Below are positions 35,770 through 45,064 of a DNA stretch of 64,000 bases, in pieces; position 1 is the first letter of the stretch, and the number at the start of each line of letters is the position of its first letter. This DNA is from Emticicia sp. CRIBPO. GTDB lineage: Bacteria; Bacteroidota; Bacteroidia; Cytophagales; Spirosomataceae. The stretch spans positions 372,001 to 436,000 of the forward strand of contig NZ_JAAAKV010000002.1 in assembly GCF_009905725.1 (NCBI RefSeq). Direction: 5' to 3'. The notes beneath the pieces were generated by a model, which did no database searches, had not been told where the DNA came from, and was given only the letters and a program-made list of their open reading frames with translations. A program made the position numbers and the translations under genes.

Positions 35770-35808
35770 AAATTGAATGACAATTCAGATGAAATAAATA
35801 TCAACCTT

Positions 35809-37422
35809 ATGAAAATTATACTCGTATTGGCCATTTCTATTGCCTCCTCTGCCTTCATCACCAAAAGCGATACCCTTCCGAAGCAACCCAACATTCTCTG
35901 GATTACCTGCGAGGACATGTCGCCGCACCTGGGCAGCTACGGTGAGAAAATCGCCAAAACACCCAACCTCGATCAACTGGCCAAAGAAGGCGTCAGGTAT
36001 TGCAATGTGTATTCGACCGCCGGTGTTTGCTCGCCCAGCCGTGCCGCCCTCATTACCGGCATGTACCAGACCTCTATCGGGGCACAGCACATGAGGACCC
36101 TGCAGACTCCGGCCACACAGAAATATTCCCCGGTACAATCTTACTCGGCTGTGGTTCCTGAGCAGGTAAAATGCTTCCCGGAATATCTGAGGAAAGCGGG
36201 TTATTATTGTACCAACAATGAAAAACAGGATTACCAGTTCATTGCTCCCGTTACCGCCTGGGACGAAAACAGCAGCAAAGCCGACTGGCGTGGGAGAAAA
36301 GACAAAAACCAGCCGTTTTTCTCTGTGATTAACCTCATGGTCACACACGAGTCGCAGGTATTCATGCGGGACAATGTGCCGCTGGAAGTCGATCCGAAAG
36401 AGGTCGTCGTTCCTCCTTACCTGCCGGACAATGACATCATCCGGAAAGATATCGCCAGGTTCCTGACCAATGTGCAGACCATGGACAGACCGGTCGGAGA
36501 AATCATTCAGAAACTCAAAGACGACGGTCTTTATGACAACACCATCATTTTCTTTTACAGCGATCACGGTGACGGCCTGCCGATGTCAAAAAGAGAACTT
36601 TATGACCGCGGACTGAAAGTCCCGATGATTGTCCGTTATCCGCATGCTGTCAAAGGCGGGACCGTCGACAAGCAACTGATCAGCTTTGTGGACCTCGCCC
36701 CTACCGTTTTGTCGTTAAGCCATATCCCTGTACCTGCTCATCTGCAGGGTCAGGCCTTCCTCGGCGATCAGAGGGCCAAAACCCCGAGAAAATACATCTA
36801 TGCGGCCAGGGACAGGATGGATACTGAGCTGGACAGGGTCAGGGCGGTGAGCGACGGGCGTTTCAAATACCTCAAAAACTATATGCCTGAAAAGCCATAT
36901 TACCAGGACATAGAATTCAGACTCGGGCAAAAAGGCATGAAAGAAATCCTGAGACTGAAAGACGCCGGGCAACTGAATGAAACCCAGATGCTGTGGTTCA
37001 GAACTTCAAAACCTTCGGAAGAGCTTTTTGACACCGAAAATGATCCGTATGAATTGAAAAATCTGGCCGGGAACCCTCAATACCAGGCTAAACTCAAAGA
37101 ATTAAGAGCGAAACACGAGGAATGGGTAAAGCAATATGGTGACAAAGGGGCCATTCCTGAAAGAGAAATGCTTAGCCGGTGGTGGAACGGGCAGAAAGAG
37201 GCCGCGGCCACTCAAAAACCGCAGATCATTACAAAATCCGGCAAAACCGAACTTGTCAGTACCACCAAAGGGGCTTCTATCGGGTACAAAAAGCATGAAA
37301 ATGACAAGTCCTGGAGTGTTTACAGCCAGCCGGTTACCCTCACCAAAGGAGACTCATTGTATGTGGTAGCCCACAGGATCGGTTATGCTCCAAGTGAAAC
37401 GGTAAAACTGAAAGTAAATTAA
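35809..37422 (+). CDS. Exported sulfatase, heparan N-sulfatase-like (S1 family)
   Basis: The 537-residue product has a signal peptide (IILVLAISIASSAFITKS) and an alkaline-phosphatase-type sulfatase domain. Cys74 in CSPSR (residues 74-78) is the residue to be changed to formylglycine. NILWITCEDMSPHLGSYG near the N-terminus, with Glu-Asp in place of the usual Asp-Asp, and the DHGDGLPMSKRELYDRG segment are typical of the heparan N-sulfatase-like subgroup. The last ~70 residues form an added beta domain (KSGKTELVSTTKGASIGYK). The ATG at 35809 gives the signal peptide. It is followed by a second sulfatase after 121 bp and then by an FGE gene. Confidence 0.9.
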   Translation: MKIILVLAISIASSAFITKSDTLPKQPNILWITCEDMSPHLGSYGEKIAKTPNLDQLAKEGVRYCNVYSTAGVCSPSRAALITGMYQTSIGAQHMRTLQTPATQKYSPVQSYSAVVPEQVKCFPEYLRKAGYYCTNNEKQDYQFIAPVTAWDENSSKADWRGRKDKNQPFFSVINLMVTHESQVFMRDNVPLEVDPKEVVVPPYLPDNDIIRKDIARFLTNVQTMDRPVGEIIQKLKDDGLYDNTIIFFYSDHGDGLPMSKRELYDRGLKVPMIVRYPHAVKGGTVDKQLISFVDLAPTVLSLSHIPVPAHLQGQAFLGDQRAKTPRKYIYAARDRMDTELDRVRAVSDGRFKYLKNYMPEKPYYQDIEFRLGQKGMKEILRLKDAGQLNETQMLWFRTSKPSEELFDTENDPYELKNLAGNPQYQAKLKELRAKHEEWVKQYGDKGAIPEREMLSRWWNGQKEAAATQKPQIITKSGKTELVSTTKGASIGYKKHENDKSWSVYSQPVTLTKGDSLYVVAHRIGYAPSETVKLKVN

Positions 37423-37543
37423 TTTTTGGAACGACCGGAAATTTCCGGCAGAGATTTATAATTTTGTTAGCATAATTCAGATCGGAATTAAAAACAGGAA
37501 CCGGAGGTGTTCATCCGGTTCTCAACCTTAAATTATCAGACTC

Positions 37544-39043
37544 ATGCTAAAAAAACTATGCTTCTTTCTGGCATTTCTCTCCATCAACGCCCTGGCACAA
37601 ACCGCTCCTAAAAAGCCTAAAAATATTATTTTTATCCTGGCCGATGACCACCGATATGACGCCATGGGCTTCATGAACAAAGTGCCGTGGCTGAAAACCC
37701 CCAACATGGATAAAATGGCCAGACAGGGGGTACATGTCAAAAACGCGTTTGTCTCAACTGCCCTTTGTTCACCCAGCCGGGCTTCCATCCTGACAGGACA
37801 GTACCCGCACACCCATACCATCGTCGACAACTTTGCCCCGCTGCCAAAAGGGCTGAAGTTTTTTCCTGAATACCTGCAGAAAGCCGGCTACAAAACAGCT
37901 TTTATGGGTAAATGGCACATGGGTGACACCGATGATGCTCCGCAGCCGGGTTTTGACTACTGGCTGAGTTTCAAGGGACAGGGCATTTACACCAACCCTA
38001 CGTTCAACATCAACGGCAAGCAGGTAGCTCATAAGGACAGCAGTTATATTTCTGACCTGCTGACCAACTATGCTTTAGACTGGATGGGAAGTCTCGACAA
38101 ATCGAAACCTTTCTGTCTGTACCTTTCGCATAAAGGCGTTCATGCCGAATTCCAGCCTGCGAAACGTCACAAAGGCATGTACAAAGACAAGGAAATTCCT
38201 TACCCGAGATCTATGTACCTGACCAAATCCGACACCAGTAAAATCTGGGGTAAAATACCGGAACTGCCTGCTGACTACAAATACAACATGAAAGACATGC
38301 CTCAATGGGTCAAAAATCAGCGTTATTCATGGCATGGCGTTGACTTCCTATATCATGGCTATACTGATTTCAACTCTTTTTACAGGAATTATCTTGAAAC
38401 ACTCGCAGGTGTCGACGACAGCATCGGTAACGTAATGGACTGGCTCAAAAAGAACAACCTGGAAGAAAATACCATCGTGATTTACATGGGAGATAACGGT
38501 TTCTCAATGGGAGAACGCGGATTGATCGACAAAAGACATGCTTACGAAGAATCCATGCGGGTACCTATGCTGGTGCATGCTCCCGGTATTGCTCCGAAAG
38601 GCTTAGTGATTGAAGAAGTGATCCAGAACATTGATATCGCTCCTACTTTATTGGAATACGCCGGGGTGGCCAAACCTGCTCAGATGCAGGGGAAATCTTT
38701 CCTGCCGCTGATCAAAGGCCAGAAGATTCCATGGACCAACCGGATGTTCTATGAATATTTCTGGGAGTTTGATTTCCCGCAAACCCCGACCATGTTTGCG
38801 GTCAGAACCGATAGATACAAATACATTTTTAACCACGGGATATGGGATGCCAACGAACTGTATGATCTTGACAGCGATCCTGACGAGGTCAATAACCTGA
38901 TCAGAAGTAAGGAGCACCAGGAAATTGCCAAAGGCCTCAGAGGCGAACTCATGGACTGGCTCGAAAAAACAGGCGGATTACAGATTCCATTAAAGAAAAT
39001 CAATCAGAAACGAAACGATCATGTGTTCTGGGGTAACTATTAA
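37544..39043 (+). CDS. Exported sulfatase (S1 family)
   Basis: This 499-residue protein has a signal peptide ending ALAQ (residue 19). It carries the sulfatase metal site ILADDHRYD (Asp34, Asp35) and the maturation motif CSPSR (residues 75-79). GKWHMGD, YMGDNGFSMGERG and the C-terminal YDLDSDPDEVNNLI are standard in this family. It would remove O-sulfate from a sugar in the periplasm. The exact S1 subfamily cannot be fixed by eye. Its stop codon is one base from the FGE start codon, so the sulfatase and its probable maturation enzyme are translated together. Confidence 0.92.
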   Translation: MLKKLCFFLAFLSINALAQTAPKKPKNIIFILADDHRYDAMGFMNKVPWLKTPNMDKMARQGVHVKNAFVSTALCSPSRASILTGQYPHTHTIVDNFAPLPKGLKFFPEYLQKAGYKTAFMGKWHMGDTDDAPQPGFDYWLSFKGQGIYTNPTFNINGKQVAHKDSSYISDLLTNYALDWMGSLDKSKPFCLYLSHKGVHAEFQPAKRHKGMYKDKEIPYPRSMYLTKSDTSKIWGKIPELPADYKYNMKDMPQWVKNQRYSWHGVDFLYHGYTDFNSFYRNYLETLAGVDDSIGNVMDWLKKNNLEENTIVIYMGDNGFSMGERGLIDKRHAYEESMRVPMLVHAPGIAPKGLVIEEVIQNIDIAPTLLEYAGVAKPAQMQGKSFLPLIKGQKIPWTNRMFYEYFWEFDFPQTPTMFAVRTDRYKYIFNHGIWDANELYDLDSDPDEVNNLIRSKEHQEIAKGLRGELMDWLEKTGGLQIPLKKINQKRNDHVFWGNY

Positions 39044-39044
39044 C

Positions 39045-39824
39045 ATGAAGCATTTATCCGGATTTTTATCTGTCATTTTCTCTGTTTTTCTGCTGGCGGC
39101 CTGTCAAAACAAACCCGTAGAGAAAGACGGCATGGTGCTGATAAACGGGCATGACGACATTAAAAGCTACTGGCTGGATGTTTCGCCGGTCACGGTGGCT
39201 CAGTTTGACAAATTTGTCAAAGCCACAGGATACCAGACTGAGGCAGAGAAATTTGGCGACGGGGGTGTGTTTGATTTTAACCTCGGCGTATGGAAACTTC
39301 AGAAAGGAGTTACCTGGCAATATCCTTTCGGACAAGACTCCGGAGCAGCCAAACCTGACCATCCGGTCACTATGGTGTCATGGAACGATGCCGTAGCCTA
39401 TTGCAAATGGGCCGGTAAACGCCTGCCTACGAGTGAGGAATTTATTCTGGCAGAAAAAAACGGGCACCCTGATTATGACAAAACCTATACCTGGGGACAG
39501 GATTTTAAAGAAAACGGCGTTTATAAAGCCAACTTCTGGCAGGGTAGTTTCCCCGGCAAAAATACAGTAGATGACGGCTACCTGACCACCTCTCCGGTAG
39601 GCCATTTCGGCAAAAACGAACTTGGCATATCTGACCTGGGCGGCAATGTCTGGCAATGGTGTCAGGACGACTCCGACGAAAGGCAAGGAGAAAAAGTGCA
39701 ACGGGGCGGCTCCTACCTCTGCGACCCGTCCGTTTGTCATGGATTTAAAGTCGGTGGCATTGCTTCCTCTTCACCGGAAACCAGCCTGGTTCATGTCGGC
39801 TTCCGGGCGGCGAGGGATGAGTGA
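39045..39824 (+). CDS. Lipoprotein formylglycine-generating enzyme (FGE family)
   Basis: The 259-residue product has a lipoprotein signal ending at Cys20 (FLLAAC) and an FGE-sulfatase domain: GHPVTMVSW-like DHPVTMVSWNDAVAYCKWAGKRLPTSEEF, then DLGGNVWQWCQDD and GGSYLCDPSVC. The last contains Cys226 and Cys231 with the four-residue spacing of the two catalytic Cys in aerobic FGE, so it is likely a true sulfatase-activating enzyme rather than a C-type-lectin-like relative. The export signal means it would act in the periplasm or on the outer membrane. It lies one base after the second sulfatase gene; the earlier in-frame start at 39021 would overlap that gene and is rejected. Confidence 0.85.
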   Translation: MKHLSGFLSVIFSVFLLAACQNKPVEKDGMVLINGHDDIKSYWLDVSPVTVAQFDKFVKATGYQTEAEKFGDGGVFDFNLGVWKLQKGVTWQYPFGQDSGAAKPDHPVTMVSWNDAVAYCKWAGKRLPTSEEFILAEKNGHPDYDKTYTWGQDFKENGVYKANFWQGSFPGKNTVDDGYLTTSPVGHFGKNELGISDLGGNVWQWCQDDSDERQGEKVQRGGSYLCDPSVCHGFKVGGIASSSPETSLVHVGFRAARDE

Positions 39825-40251
39825 TAACGCTTAACATTCTCTTTTTATCCTTATAAAAAACCTTCAAGGGATTGCCACGAGGGTACAAAGACACGGATTC
39901 CCATCGTAACTAAAAAATATAGAGATACAGAATATGTCGCCCCTACAGGGCTTGCCTTTGTTGATACCTCTTTGACTCCACCGATATTTTGCCCCAACGG
40001 GGCTTTTTTTATGATCAGGCTTCAAAATTCAATTCTTCGTCAGCCTTCTTCATGATTTCAACGCCACACGAACCCCCACACCCTATCATCATATCAAAAT
40101 AGTATCGTAATTCTTCTCCTCATCGGTGGATTATCAACTTCTTCTGATCCAATTTTGCATATAATTTATTTTTAATTTCAATTTTCGAATATACACAAAT
40201 ACTTTATTTGCAGATCGTGACAGAAAGCCATTCTGCTGAACAACTCCGGAT
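39825..40251. other. 427-bp gap with a repeat fragment and a terminator-like hairpin
   Basis: No gene was seen. It contains a short inverted-sense piece of the 'ccacgaggg' repeat type around 39877, a copy of the TATGTCGCCCCTACAGGGCTT element at 39933-39953, a terminator-like hairpin at 39991-40010 and an AT-rich stretch before 40252 without a clear promoter. Confidence 0.6.
39933..40010 (+). repeat. Partial copy of the 'cgcccctacagggc' repeat with terminator-like hairpin
   Basis: TATGTCGCCCCTACAGGGC at 39933-39951 is the same as in the two larger copies at 60978-61191 and 62322-62520. A related second palindrome, GCCCC-AAC-GGGGC at 39991-40003, is followed by seven T and could act as a terminator for the sulfatase/FGE operon. 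Confidence 0.65.
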
Positions 40252-41610
40252 ATGCAAAATACCTACAGAAATATAGCCACCCTGCCATCCGTTGACATCC
40301 TCGTCATTGGGGCCGGGTCTTCCGGCTGTATGGCCGCCCTTTCTGCTGCTGAATCCTCCGGTTATTTAGTCATGCTGGTCGAACGCTATGGATTTCCGGG
40401 AGGTTCGTCCACACAGATGCTCGACACCTTTTATGGCTTCTTCACTCCCGGCGACTCCCCCAGGAAAATTGTCGGTGGCTTACCCGACCTTGTCGTCAAC
40501 GAACTGGATGGCCTGGGAGAGATATTCCTCAGACCCAATACCTACGGTGCGGGAGCAGGGGTCAATTATAACCCGGAAAGACTAAAGAACGTATGGGATA
40601 GCCTCATCCTCAGGTCAGGTATCCGTTATCTTTTACATACTACCTTAATTGACGTGAATCCTCTGACAGATGGCAGATATGAATGCATCTTCTGGAACAA
40701 ATCAGGATTAAGCCAGGTAACCGCCTCAAGGGTCATCGACGCCTCAGGTGATGCGGACTTTTGTCACCTGGCCGGTTTTGCCTATGAAACCGCCGGAGAA
40801 AAAGAACCTGCCCAGAGCATGACCACCACTTTCAGGATGGCCAACGTCGACCTGGAAGCTTACGAAAAAGCAGGGGGTAAAAAGATATTAAAAGAACTCA
40901 TGCAGGCTACTGCCGAACCCCTGCCCAGAAAAGAAGGCTCAGCCCATGCCATGAATGTCAAAAGCTGTATTTCGACGGTGGCCGTCAAAGTGGCCGGATT
41001 GAATGCCCTGAATGTGGAAGACCTCACCAAAGCCGAAACGGAGGGCCGCAAACAGGCCTTTGTCTTTGAAAAGTTCTTTCAAAAGGAGGTGCCGGGGTAT
41101 GCCGACGCCAAAATCATTGGCTTGTCCAACCAGATCGGTGTGCGTGAAACCCGCAGGGTTTATGGTGAACACCGCCTCACCAAATCTGAATGCATGGCCG
41201 CTTCTATCCCGGACAGTTCCATATTCTTGTGTGGTGCCCCGATCGAAGACCACCGGGAAGGCAAAAACGGGGAGAGCGAGACCCACTGGGAATACATTCC
41301 GGGCAGCGGGGTCTATGGTGTGCCTTACGGAACGATCGTCCCCGAAAAGAGTCAGACGGTCTGGATGGTGGGCAGGTGCTTTTCTGCTACCCATGATGCC
41401 CATGCCTCCTGCCGCTCAATGGCACAGACCATGGCCATGGGACAGGCCGCGGGCCTGGCTGCCGTTCAGTCTCTCAGCAGGGAAGAGGCGGCTTCAGTCA
41501 TAGATATCAAAGTACTCAGAAACTCATTATATAAAGCCTCCGCTGTCCTCGAGATGCCCGGTAACCCGGCAAAAACAGGGGCGGAAGAATGGAAACATAA
41601 TTTTATGTAA
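40252..41610 (+). CDS. FAD-dependent oxidoreductase (FAD_oxidored family)
   Basis: This 452-residue cytoplasmic protein has an N-terminal dinucleotide-binding motif GAGSSG (residues 20-25) with the following Glu in LVERYGFPGG, and later RVIDASGDADFCHLAGFAYET, a typical FAD_oxidored segment. The C-terminal PYGTIVPEKSQTVWMVGRCFSATHDAHASCR closes the FAD domain. The substrate is unknown; relatives act in sugar or organic-acid oxidation. It is the first gene of a three-gene operon; the next gene begins after 1 bp. Confidence 0.88.
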   Translation: MQNTYRNIATLPSVDILVIGAGSSGCMAALSAAESSGYLVMLVERYGFPGGSSTQMLDTFYGFFTPGDSPRKIVGGLPDLVVNELDGLGEIFLRPNTYGAGAGVNYNPERLKNVWDSLILRSGIRYLLHTTLIDVNPLTDGRYECIFWNKSGLSQVTASRVIDASGDADFCHLAGFAYETAGEKEPAQSMTTTFRMANVDLEAYEKAGGKKILKELMQATAEPLPRKEGSAHAMNVKSCISTVAVKVAGLNALNVEDLTKAETEGRKQAFVFEKFFQKEVPGYADAKIIGLSNQIGVRETRRVYGEHRLTKSECMAASIPDSSIFLCGAPIEDHREGKNGESETHWEYIPGSGVYGVPYGTIVPEKSQTVWMVGRCFSATHDAHASCRSMAQTMAMGQAAGLAAVQSLSREEAASVIDIKVLRNSLYKASAVLEMPGNPAKTGAEEWKHNFM

Positions 41611-41611
41611 T

Positions 41612-42583
41612 ATGTCATTTATCAGAACGATATTGGGGGATATTTCCTCAGAAGGCATAGGCATTACCTATTCACACGAGCATATCGTGATTGAAGAGGG
41701 TTTCGTCACGCGTCAGCATCCGGAATTCCTCCTCAATGATGTGGCCAAAATCACCGAAGAACTGAGAAGCCTGAAAGTTTTGGGGTGCAGCACGGTCGTC
41801 GACACCATGCCGGCCAACGCCGGGAGGAACATATTGAAGTCTGCTGAAATATCCCGCGAAACGGGCATCAACATGGTGGTGCCAACGGGCATTCATCTTG
41901 AAAAGTATTACCCGGACGATCACTGGAGGTATCACTATTCTGAAGACCAGCTCACGAGGCTGTTTATTGAAGATATTGAGACAGGTATTGACACGCATGA
42001 TTACACAAGGGAAGGCGTTGAACGTGGTCCGTATAAATCAGGGCTGATCAAACTCGCTACCGGCGATGAACGCATTACCCCGCACCAGGAGAAAATATTC
42101 AGGGCCGTTGTCAATGCACATCTTCAGACAGGGGCTCCGATACTGACCCACAGCAATTACGGCAAACACGCCCTGGCCCAGGCAGAAATGTTCAGTAAGC
42201 TGGGGGCTGACCTCAATCATGTGGTCATTTCACACTTAGACAGAAACGAAGACCTGGCTTATCATCTTGACCTGATGCAAACCGGTGTAAGTGTGGAATA
42301 TGACAGTGCTTTCCGTTGGAAAACCGGCGAAGAAAATCGTACATTTACCTGTCTTGAAAAATTACTGCCGCAGTTTCCGGATCAGATCGTAGTAGGCATG
42401 GATGCAGCTAAAAATACGTACTGGAAATCTTACGGAGGAAAGCCCGGACTGGACTACCTTCTGACAGATTTTACGGCAGAACTTTATAAAAGAGACCTGG
42501 GGCAGTATTTCGAGTACCTTTTTGTTTATAATCCTTCAAGAATTTTCAGTTTTACACAAACCTATACATTAAACAAACCTTAA
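41612..42583 (+). CDS. Phosphotriesterase-family metal hydrolase (probable lactonase)
   Basis: This 323-residue protein is an amidohydrolase-fold member of the phosphotriesterase family. The metal site is intact: SHEH (residues 21-24), a Lys in GLIKLATG (near 147, to be carbamylated), ILTHSNYG and VVISHLDR (two His) and GMDA (Asp). Most family members are lactonases rather than true phosphotriesterases. The 1-bp gap to the oxidoreductase gene and 5-bp gap to the Gfo/Idh gene support an operon in which it opens a sugar lactone formed by a dehydrogenase. Confidence 0.88.
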   Translation: MSFIRTILGDISSEGIGITYSHEHIVIEEGFVTRQHPEFLLNDVAKITEELRSLKVLGCSTVVDTMPANAGRNILKSAEISRETGINMVVPTGIHLEKYYPDDHWRYHYSEDQLTRLFIEDIETGIDTHDYTREGVERGPYKSGLIKLATGDERITPHQEKIFRAVVNAHLQTGAPILTHSNYGKHALAQAEMFSKLGADLNHVVISHLDRNEDLAYHLDLMQTGVSVEYDSAFRWKTGEENRTFTCLEKLLPQFPDQIVVGMDAAKNTYWKSYGGKPGLDYLLTDFTAELYKRDLGQYFEYLFVYNPSRIFSFTQTYTLNKP

Positions 42584-42588
42584 ATATT

Positions 42589-43788
42589 ATGGCAAAAATA
42601 TGTATCCTCGGTGGCGGTTTTATCGGTCGGTTTTATGCCGATGCCTTGTATGGCCGGAGAGGAAAAGACGTGGTGACCACCATGTATGCTAGAAGAGAAG
42701 AGACTGCAGCCCGCTTTGCAAAAGACTTTTCACTTACCCATTATTTTACTGACATGGAAGAAGCCATCGCTCACCCGGAATCTGAGGTGATCGTCATTTC
42801 CCTTCCCAATCACATTCACGAAGAAGCCGTCAACCTGTGTGTCAAACATAAAAAGGCCGTGCTTTGTACCAAGCCACTTGGCAGAACTGCCGAAGAAGCT
42901 CTTCGCATGACCAAAGCCTGTGAGGAAGCCGGTATTTTTGCCGGATACCTGGAAGACCTTTGTTACACACCCAAATTCCTGAAATCACTGACCAGTGTCA
43001 AAGCCGGGGCCATCGGAAGGGTACTCTGGGCCAAGTCACGAGAAACACACCCTGGCCCGCACTCCGACTGGTTCTGGGACATCAACATGGCCGGAGGCGG
43101 TGCCATCCTGGATTTGGGATGTCACTGTATCGAAATCTCGCGGAATTTTATAGGCAAGGATGTCAAACCTGTCGAGGTAATGTGCTGGGCAGACACCCAG
43201 GTAAAACCGATCGATGCAGAAGATCATGCCATAGGACTGGTTAAATATGAAAACGGGGCCATCGGCCAGTTTGAAGTTTCATGGACTTTCAGAGGCGGCA
43301 TGGATCTGAGAGACGAAGTCATGGGATCAGAAGGTACGATATGGATCAACTCTTTCCTCAGAACAGGCTTCGAGATGTTTACCAGCGGTGCAGGCGACGG
43401 AGGCTATGTAGCCGAAAAAGCAGAGTCCAGCAGTGGATGGCAGTTTCCGGTGGGTGATGAAACCCACGAGCTCGGCTACACCCACATGTTTATCGACATG
43501 TTTGATGCCTACGAAAAAGGTATCCAGCCAAAGGAAACTTTTTATGACGGTTATGTGGTCAATGCGATCATCGATGCGGCTTATAAATCTGCAAAGACCA
43601 AACTCTGGGAACCGGTGCAGCTGCCTGAATGGAGAGGGCAAACCGGCCTGACCAAGCCTTCTGTTTATCAGGAATATGACGCGGGACACTGGTTTATCAA
43701 AGATGAAATATTGCCCAACGGCGATAAGAAAGTGATCCTTAAGGAAAAAGATACAGGCAAGATCATAGAACTGGAAACCTGGAAATAA
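42589..43788 (+). CDS. Gfo/Idh/MocA-family oxidoreductase
   Basis: This 399-residue cytoplasmic protein has the Rossmann start [17 protein letters not shown] (residues 3-19), the conserved [16 protein letters not shown] (Lys-Pro motif near 96) and the C-terminal beta-sheet domain with [19 protein letters not shown], where His is a catalytic residue. These NAD(P)-dependent enzymes oxidise sugars at various carbons. It ends the operon starting at 40252 and is followed by a strong terminator at 43815. Confidence 0.92.
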   Translation: MAKICILGGGFIGRFYADALYGRRGKDVVTTMYARREETAARFAKDFSLTHYFTDMEEAIAHPESEVIVISLPNHIHEEAVNLCVKHKKAVLCTKPLGRTAEEALRMTKACEEAGIFAGYLEDLCYTPKFLKSLTSVKAGAIGRVLWAKSRETHPGPHSDWFWDINMAGGGAILDLGCHCIEISRNFIGKDVKPVEVMCWADTQVKPIDAEDHAIGLVKYENGAIGQFEVSWTFRGGMDLRDEVMGSEGTIWINSFLRTGFEMFTSGAGDGGYVAEKAESSSGWQFPVGDETHELGYTHMFIDMFDAYEKGIQPKETFYDGYVVNAIIDAAYKSAKTKLWEPVQLPEWRGQTGLTKPSVYQEYDAGHWFIKDEILPNGDKKVILKEKDTGKIIELETWK

Positions 43789-43814
43789 ACAAGGTACCCG
43801 GAGCAAGATAACAG

Positions 43815-43863
43815 AGCTTTGGATGAGTCCTTCAGTGGATACCATCCAAAGCTTTTATTTTTT
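43815..43863 (+). terminator. Rho-independent terminator after the oxidoreductase operon
   Basis: AGCTTTGGATG (43815-43825) and CATCCAAAGCT (43843-43853) form a perfect 11-bp stem with a 17-base loop, followed by a T-rich tail. It lies 27 bp after the stop at 43788. Confidence 0.85.
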
Positions 43864-44066
43864 ACCGCTCGCCACTATATTTCGCAAAACCTATATTTTA
43901 TTATTGTTTTACTACATATTTCTGCCCGACTTTTCACTCCGCCAATCTCCCCTGTTCACTCCGCTTATCTGCCCGTTCGTCCTGAAAGGCCCCAGGTTTT
44001 ATACAGAATGAAGAAGATTCAAAGTTTTAATTGAAACGAATATTTTCACATTTTAAACACGCAAAC

Positions 44067-45011
44067 ATGAATACCTTCTTTAAACCAGCACGTCTTCTGA
44101 CCTATTTTATGGTGGCTTCTTACGCCGTAGCCATGACCTCCTGTGACGACAACAGTACTCCTCCGGATCCGGAAACCGGCACCATCAAAGAAGTAGTCAC
44201 TGAAACACCCCAGCTGTCAAAACTGGTCACAGCCCTCGCCAAGGCTGAGCTGGCGGATACGCTGGACAGCAACGGACCTTTTACGGTGTTTGCTCCGAAC
44301 AACGATGCCTTTACCAAAGCCGGGCTTAACAACCTGGACTCTCTAAGCTCTGCCCAGCTGAAACCGATCCTGAATTCTCATGTGGTGAACGGTGAAATAA
44401 AATCGTCGGATATCCAGAGCGGGGCCAAAGAGACTGCAGGCGGCAATCACATCTATTTCTCGAAAAACTCTACAGGTCTTTATATCAACGGAACTATCAA
44501 AGTGATTTCTTCAGACCTGGATGCTTCTAACGGGGTTATTCATACCATTGACAATGTGATCACTCCTCCGACCAGTTCGCTGGTACAGCTGATCGGTGGT
44601 GACAGCGACTATTCGGAGCTGGTGGCCCTGGCAGCCAAAGCCGACACTTCGGTGGCCAATGCCCTGGCAGCCGCTGCTCAGAATGGCATGACCGTATTTG
44701 CTCCTTCCAATGCCGCATTTACAGCCCTGTATACTACCACACCTAAAGATTCGCTGTTAGCTCCCGGCAACAAGGCCATGCTGACCAATATCCTGCTCTA
44801 TCATGTGCTGCCGGGAAGGGTGTTTACGACCGACCTGCCCAATGTAACAGGAGAAGTAGCAACAGCCAATCCTGCGGCTAAAGTCACCTTCGATTTGTCA
44901 GGAGGAACTAAAATTGTAGGCAAAACCAGTGGTGCATCTAATGTCACTACAACCAATATTCTGGGTACCAACGGCGTTATCCATAAGATCGACAAAGTTT
45001 TGATTCCTTAA
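44067..45011 (+). CDS. Lipoprotein with two fasciclin (FAS1) domains
   Basis: The 314-residue product has a lipoprotein signal ending at Cys26 (AVAMTSC). Two FAS1 domains follow: residues ~45-180 (GPFTVFAPNNDAFTKAGL ... GVIHTIDNVITPP) and ~185-314 (MTVFAPSNAAFTALY ... GVIHKIDKVLIP). FAS1 domains act in adhesion and in polysaccharide binding. The ATG at 44067 gives the normal signal; an earlier TTG at 44031 adds a Lys/His-rich stretch. A LytS/LytTR pair follows 53 bp downstream and may belong to the same transcript. Confidence 0.9.
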   Translation: MNTFFKPARLLTYFMVASYAVAMTSCDDNSTPPDPETGTIKEVVTETPQLSKLVTALAKAELADTLDSNGPFTVFAPNNDAFTKAGLNNLDSLSSAQLKPILNSHVVNGEIKSSDIQSGAKETAGGNHIYFSKNSTGLYINGTIKVISSDLDASNGVIHTIDNVITPPTSSLVQLIGGDSDYSELVALAAKADTSVANALAAAAQNGMTVFAPSNAAFTALYTTTPKDSLLAPGNKAMLTNILLYHVLPGRVFTTDLPNVTGEVATANPAAKVTFDLSGGTKIVGKTSGASNVTTTNILGTNGVIHKIDKVLIP

Positions 45012-45064
45012 AAGGAACCCAAAACCGGCCACATGCTGGTCCGCATCTGAAACCGCTATGCTCT

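Noticed and set aside
39045-39824. FGE-like protein as a non-catalytic family member
   Set aside because: Both cysteines expected for catalysis are present with the right spacing (C-x4-C), and the gene is directly linked to Cys-type sulfatases.
43819-44034. Overlapping short plus-strand frames after the Gfo/Idh gene
   Set aside because: They begin inside the terminator hairpin and their translations show no family resemblance or protein-like pattern.
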